Part shown: piece by piece, positions 59,575 to 64,000 of the stretch
How positions within the stretch are numbered: position 1 is the stretch's first letter
Layout: each line of letters begins with the position of its first letter
Assembly (NCBI RefSeq): GCF_949987515.2
Contig: NC_082686.1
Coordinates: forward strand, 50,011,559-50,075,558
Direction of reading: 5' to 3'
Origin: Delphinus delphis
Lineage: Eukaryota > Chordata > Mammalia > Artiodactyla > Delphinidae
DNA: 64,000 nucleotides
Position numbers and translations under genes: made by a program
The notes under the pieces: generated by a model
Told to the model about the DNA's origin: nothing
Seen by the model: the letters and a program-made list of their open reading frames with translations, nothing else
Databases searched by the model: none

Positions 59575-61709
59575 CCTCCACATCTCTGCAAATGGTACTA
59601 TCTCATTCCTTTTTATGGCTGAGTAATATTCCATTGTATATAGGTACCACATCTTTATCCATTCTGTCAGTGGACATTTAGGTTGCTTCCATATCCTGGC
59701 TATTGTAAAATAGTGCTGCAATGAACATCGGAGTGCATGCATCCTTTCAAAATCTGGTTTTCTCTAGATATGTGCCCAGGAGTGGGATTGCTGAATCATA
59801 TGGCAACACTATTTTTAGTCTTCTAAGGAACCTCCCTACTGTCCTCCATAGTGGCTGTACCAATCTACATTCACGCAAACAGTGTAGGAGAGTTCCCTTT
59901 TCTCCACACCCTCTCCAACATTTATTGTTTGTAGATTTTTTGATGATGGCCATTCTGACTGGTGTGAGGTGATACCTCATTGTAGTTTTGATTTGTATTT
60001 CTTTAATAATTAGTGACGTTGAGCATCTTTTCATGTATTTGTTGGCCATCTGTATGTCTTCTTTGGAGAAATGTCTATTCAGGTCTTCTGCCCATTTTTT
60101 GACTGGGTTGTTTGTTTTCTGATATTGAGCTGCATGAGCAGTTTGTATATCTTAGAAATTAATTCCTTGTCAGTTGCTTCATTTGCAAATATTTTCTCCC
60201 AATCTGAAGGCTGTCTTTTCATTTTGTTTATGGTTTCCTTTGCTGTGCAAAAGTTTTTAAGTTTAATTAGGTCTCATTTAGGTTTATTTTTGTTTTTATT
60301 TTCATTACTCTACGTGGTGGATTGAAAAATATCTTGCTGTGATTTATGTCAAAAAGTGTTCTGCCTATATTTTCTGCCAAGAGTTTTATAGTGTCTGGCC
60401 TTATATTTAGGTCTTTAATCCATTTTGAGGTTTTTTTTGTGTAAGGTGTTAGGGAGTGTTCTAATTTCATTCTTCTACATTTAGCTGTCCAGTTTTCCCA
60501 GCACCACTTATTGAAGAGGCTGTCTTTTCTCCATTGTATATCCTTGCCTCCTTTGTCATAGATTAGTTGACCATAGGTGCATGTGTTTATCTCTGGGCTT
60601 TCTATCCTATTCCATTGATCTATATTTCTGTTTTTGTGCCAGTAGCATATTGTTGTGATTACTGTAGGTTTGTAGTATAGTCTGAGGTCCAGGAGCCTGA
60701 CTCCTCCAGCTCCATTCTTCTTTCTCAAGATTGCTTTCACCATTCAGGGTCTTTTTTGTTTCCATACAAAGTGTAAAATTTTTTCTAATTCTGTGAAAAA
60801 TGCCTTTGGTAATTTGATAGGGATTGCACTAAATCTGTAAGTTGCTTTGGGTAGTATAGTTATTTTCGCAATATTGATTCTTCCAATCCAAGAACATGGT
60901 ATATCTCTCCATCAGTTTGTATCATCTTTGATTTCAGAGTACAGGTCTTTTGCTTCCTTAGGTAGGTTTATTCTTAGGTATTTTATTCTTTTTGGTGTGA
61001 TGGTAAATGGGATTGGTTCTTTAATCTCTCTTTCTGATCTTTCATTGTTAGTGTATAGGAATGCAAGAGATTTCTGTGCATTAATTTTGTCTCCTGCAAC
61101 TTTACCAGATTCATTGACTTCTAGTAGTTTTCTGATAATATATTTAGGATTTTCTATGTATAGTATCATGTCGTCTTCAAACAGTGACAGTTTTACTTCT
61201 TACTTCCCAATTTGAATTCCTTTTATTTCTTTTTCTTCTCTGATAGTCATGGCTAGGACTCCCAAAACTATGTTGAATAATAGAGGTGAGAGTGGGTGTC
61301 CTCGTTTTGTTCCTGATCTTAGAGGAAATGTTTTCAGCTTTTCACCATTGAGTATGATGTTAGGTTTGTCATATATGGCCTTTATTGTGTTGAGGTAAGT
61401 TCCCTCTATGCCTACTTTCTGGAGAGGTTTTATCTCTCTCAAATGGGTGTTGAATTTTGTCGAAAGTTTCTTCTGCATCTATTGAGATGATCATATGTTT
61501 TTTATTCAGTTTGTTAATGTGTATCACATTGATCGATTTGTGTATATTGAAGAATCCTAGCAACCCTGGGATAAATCCCACTTGATCAGGGTGTATGATT
61601 CTTTCAATGTGTTGTTGGATTCGATTTGCTAGTATTTTGTTGAGCATTTTTTGCATCTATGTTCTTCAGTGATTTTGGCCTGTAATTTTATTTTGATATC
61701 TTTGTCTTT
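59575..61709 (-). mobile_element. L1 (L1MA-like) lacking its 3' end, antisense
   Basis: The left boundary lies inside the ORF2 C-terminal region (CTGCAAATGGTACTATCTCA), so the 3' UTR, poly(A) and last ORF2 codons are missing. It runs right through the RT domain to about 61709 (TGATATCTTTGTCTTT). L1 insertions normally keep the 3' end, so later deletion or recombination is likely. It is less diverged than most L1 here. Confidence 0.88.
59747..61656 (-). pseudogene. L1 ORF2 remnants: RT and C-terminal domain
   Basis: The frames at 61369-61656, 61200-61478, 60912-61169, 60267-60743 and 59747-60049 are consecutive ORF2 pieces on the minus strand. The first has [12 protein letters not shown] (RT). 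The second has [20 protein letters not shown]. The fourth is 158 codons long and holds [20 protein letters not shown]. The last carries the cysteine motif [14 protein letters not shown]. The RT catalytic FADD at 61170-61181 reads FEDD: both aspartates are kept but the alanine has changed. Frameshifts separate the pieces. Confidence 0.88.
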
Positions 61710-62194
61710 AGAAGACATTTTAGAAATAAAATAACTTGGGGAACATCAATATGTTAAAGAGATACCCATCGCTTTCTGTTAATACAAATTAAAAAAATTT
61801 TGATTTATACTTTATTTCCACAAGATCCATCAGTAAGAATATTGGAGATGATCCAAAGTAAGCAAAACATTAAAACTGGAGGCTGTAGATTACATAGGCT
61901 TATAGCAGATTTTGCAGTTAGATAATTTCTGATTTATTCCCTTTCATGATGTCAATACATTCCTGATTCATATAAGTAATTACTTGTAACTAATGCCACA
62001 TATTTTTGTTGTATCTTGTATTGCATCATGGCTAGCAATACGTAAGCTCTACCAAAACAGATATCCTCTCTGTTGCTTCAGTTGTGTTCTTGGCACCTAT
62101 AATAGGTGTTGGGAACACAAATATTTGGTGTGTTAATTTGTTGAATATATTAATGTCAAAACAACCATAATGTAATGGCAATCACTATTTCAGC
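61710..62194. other. Unassigned stretch
   Basis: About 485 bp with no recognised feature. Confidence 0.45.
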
Positions 62195-62395
62195 ATCTGT
62201 TTTCCAGTTAGAATCATATGTGCTTTACAGGTATTAACTCATTCTGTGCTAATAAGTAAGATAGGTATAGTAGTACATCCAAAAGATTAGATTTTCCAAG
62301 GTTCAGAACCAGTTTGGATCAGAGCTGAACTTAAACTCTATGCATCCTTACTCCAGAGTAAATACTTTTAACTATTAATGCTACATTGCTCAAAA
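62195..62395 (-). repeat. MIR SINE, antisense
   Basis: TGCTTTACAGGTATTAACTC, then AAGATAGGTATAGTAGTACA, then GATCAGAGCTGAACTTAAAC and TTAACTATTAATGCTACATT follow the antisense MIR from the 3' region to the tRNA-like end. It is near full length and diverged. Confidence 0.8.
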
Positions 62396-62602
62396 TGAAC
62401 TGAACTTAAAACAATTAGAAAAAAATAATAATTAAAAATAGAGAAATTTTAATTAAATAGATAATCAGTTTCATCATCACACTGATCACATATCAAGATC
62501 TCAATAGATCTACATGTACCCGGTAGATATTGTCTTTGATAGTGCAGGTATAGAACATGCCCATTGTCACAGAAAGCTCTAGTCAATGGTGTTGACCTGG
62601 AG

Positions 62603-62905
62603 CAGGTATTGGCAACCTTTTTCTGTAAAGAGCCAGATAGTGTTTAGTTGTTGCAAACCAGAATCCTCTTGCAGCTACTCGCCATTGCCATTACAATGCA
62701 ACACAGCCATAGACAATATTTAAGATGAATCTGGCTGTGTTCCAATGCCATTTTATTTATGGCAAATGAAATCTGAGTTTCAGATAACTTTACATTTTAT
62801 GAAATATTATTTTTTCTCCAACCATTAGAAGTATAAAAACTGTTCTTAACTCTCAGCTCAGATAGTAACAGGCAATGGGCTAAAATTTACTGATTCCTGT
62901 TTCAG
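62603..62905. mobile_element. hAT-Charlie (MER-type) DNA transposon
   Basis: CAACCTTTTTCTGTAAAGAG followed by CCAGATAGTGTTTAG, TGCAGCTACTCGCCATTG, ACAGCCATAGACAATATTTA, and GGCTGTGTTCCAATGCCATT match a common MER-type hAT element. The ends CAGGTATTGGC and its diverged complement near GATTCCTG support full length. Non-autonomous. Confidence 0.8.
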
Positions 62906-63700
62906 AATTTCTCTATTTTAATTCTAAAATGCTACACTTTTTATGGAACCCACAAATTTTAGCAAAACTATTATCTATCTTATTATGGAATGTTACTAAT
63001 GACTACCTTTTAAGACTCATTCTCCCATGTTTTTTAACATAATTTGAATATTTCAGTATTCAGGGAAGTATAGTTAATTGTCTGAAGACTCGTCTCTCAA
63101 ACTAGTTGGTGTTCCTTAAGGCTAAAATCCATGTCTAACGTTTATTGTAGTAGTCTCAGAACTTGGCAAATTTGCTGGCCATTAGTAGAAACCTGGCTCC
63201 TATTTCTTGAATTAGTGAGTAAATAAGTTTAAAAATTCAAAAGTATTTTCACAAGCAATTGCTTGTTGTACAGGTAATGTTTCACATACCATGACTCTTA
63301 CATAGCAAGGTTTGTACAATATAAAGCATTATCATCATAAACACTTTTACAAAATTGATATAAACACTTAAAAAATAATAGTGAAATATGAAAAGAAAAG
63401 AGGATTAAGATCATCTTTGGGATTATGTCAGCTGACAATATCAGTTGACAATGTATAAGGTTCTCCAACATCGTCATTTCTAAGAGTAAAGAGTGGTCTA
63501 CCATTTTTATTTACATGAGGTATTTTTCAAGTCATTTAAGAAACTTAATGAGTATTTACAAGGTTTAGTATACCATTGTAACTTTCCTTCTACATCTGAA
63601 GCAGCAGATTGAAGATATTTGTTTCTGATTTTTTCCTGAAAATTCAGACTATAGTGAAGATTTTATCAGTAATCTAAAAGAAAAATATCTGTAAACTTAC
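62906..63700. other. Unassigned stretch
   Basis: About 800 bp with no recognised gene or repeat. Confidence 0.45.
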
Positions 63701-63702
63701 AC

Positions 63703-63840
63703 AAGTGGTTTTCAACATGATGCCCAGGACCTACAACAGAACATAAAGTTGTGGTGGAGTGAGGTGGTGAGTGGGCATCAAAAATTACTTTTAAGTTACC
63801 AGGAGATTCTAATATGCAACAAGAGTTGGGAATCACTGAT
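63703..63840. mobile_element. MER5A-type hAT element
   Basis: Left end AAGTGGTTTTCAACATGATG; right end CCAGGAGATTCTAATATGCA followed by GAGTTGGGAATCACTG. These are the inverted MER5A termini. The middle is degraded. About 138 bp. Confidence 0.8.
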
Positions 63841-64000
63841 TTGACAATACAATCACTGATTTGACATACATACAATTAAGGCTATTTCCTCAATTTTTTT
63901 ATGATAGTAAAATTAGAGTCTGAGCTATCCACAGAATGCCTTAACAACTGCACAGCACACCACTGGAAAGAATAGAGGACCAAACTCTTTGCTGGTACAG
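63841..64000. other. Flank with short tandem duplication
   Basis: The last 16 bp pattern AATCACTGATTTGACA (63831-63846) is repeated at 63851-63866, a 20-bp-period duplication that includes the right end of the MER5A-type element. The remainder is unremarkable and runs to the window edge. Confidence 0.6.

Noticed and set aside
1..64000. CRISPR arrays, bacterial operons, phage or plasmid features
   Set aside because: No regular spaced direct repeats and no prokaryotic gene density. Composition and repeats are mammalian throughout.

Overview
The window is mammalian nuclear DNA, AT-rich and intergenic or deep-intronic, and almost certainly from a cetacean. The best evidence is the set of tRNA-derived SINEs that start GGGCTTCCCTGGTGG and end in an A-rich tail. 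A short, CpG-rich CHR-type form (about 200 bp plus tail) and a longer CHR-2-like form (about 300-370 bp) are both present, several copies with intact target-site duplications. Young L1 3' ends in the window carry the cetartiodactyl 3' UTR. I found no protein-coding exon, RNA gene, CpG island or CRISPR array. Every recognisable reading frame is a retroelement remnant.

Layout. 1-2575: antisense L1 (ORF2 start, ORF1, 5' UTR) running off the left edge. 2.6-14.7 kb: mostly unassigned sequence with MIR pieces, CA repeats, an old L1 3' fragment, one young CHR SINE with a 16-bp duplication, and an MLT1-like LTR end. 14.7-18.6 kb: a long, very old antisense L1 with ORF2, ORF1 and 5' UTR. 19.5-22.0 kb: a SINE cluster of four copies, two nested head to tail. 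22.0-24.2 kb: an unusually long antisense L2/CR1-clade LINE remnant split by a Tigger-type DNA transposon. 25.7-28.2 kb: MIR, CHR-2 SINE, L2 end. 28.3-29.7 kb: an L1 whose 5' tip is inverted, a twin-priming scar. 31.7-32.2 kb: a hAT-Charlie element. 33.0-38.2 kb: two old antisense L1s. 38.6-40.1 kb: a young L1 fragment and a young 5'-truncated L1 with a 13-bp duplication.

40.4-44.9 kb is the most repeat-poor part, holding only an inverted pair of CHR-2 SINEs. 44.9-46.7 kb: a sense L2 into which an L1 and a MER5A-type hAT element inserted. 46.8-48.3 kb: an old L1 interrupted by a young opposite-strand L1. 49.8-53.1 kb: an L1 with its 5' end and YY1-like site preserved, interrupted by a 460-bp solo LTR with class I ERV features. 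53.9-57.4 kb and 59.6-61.7 kb: two antisense L1s with long ORF2 remnants, the second lacking its 3' end. 62.2-63.85 kb: MIR, a hAT element and a MER5A-type element.

Nothing works together as a gene system. The window records successive insertions, from L2/MIR through hAT, Tigger and old L1 to the ERV LTR and young L1/CHR. I do not see a previously undescribed system. The points worth a second look are structural: nested insertions, twin priming, the LTR inside the L1, SINE tail duplications, the 3'-less L1 and the repeat-poor islands. Subfamily names are from memory of repeat consensus sequences, without alignment, and unflanked boundaries are good to a few tens of bases.
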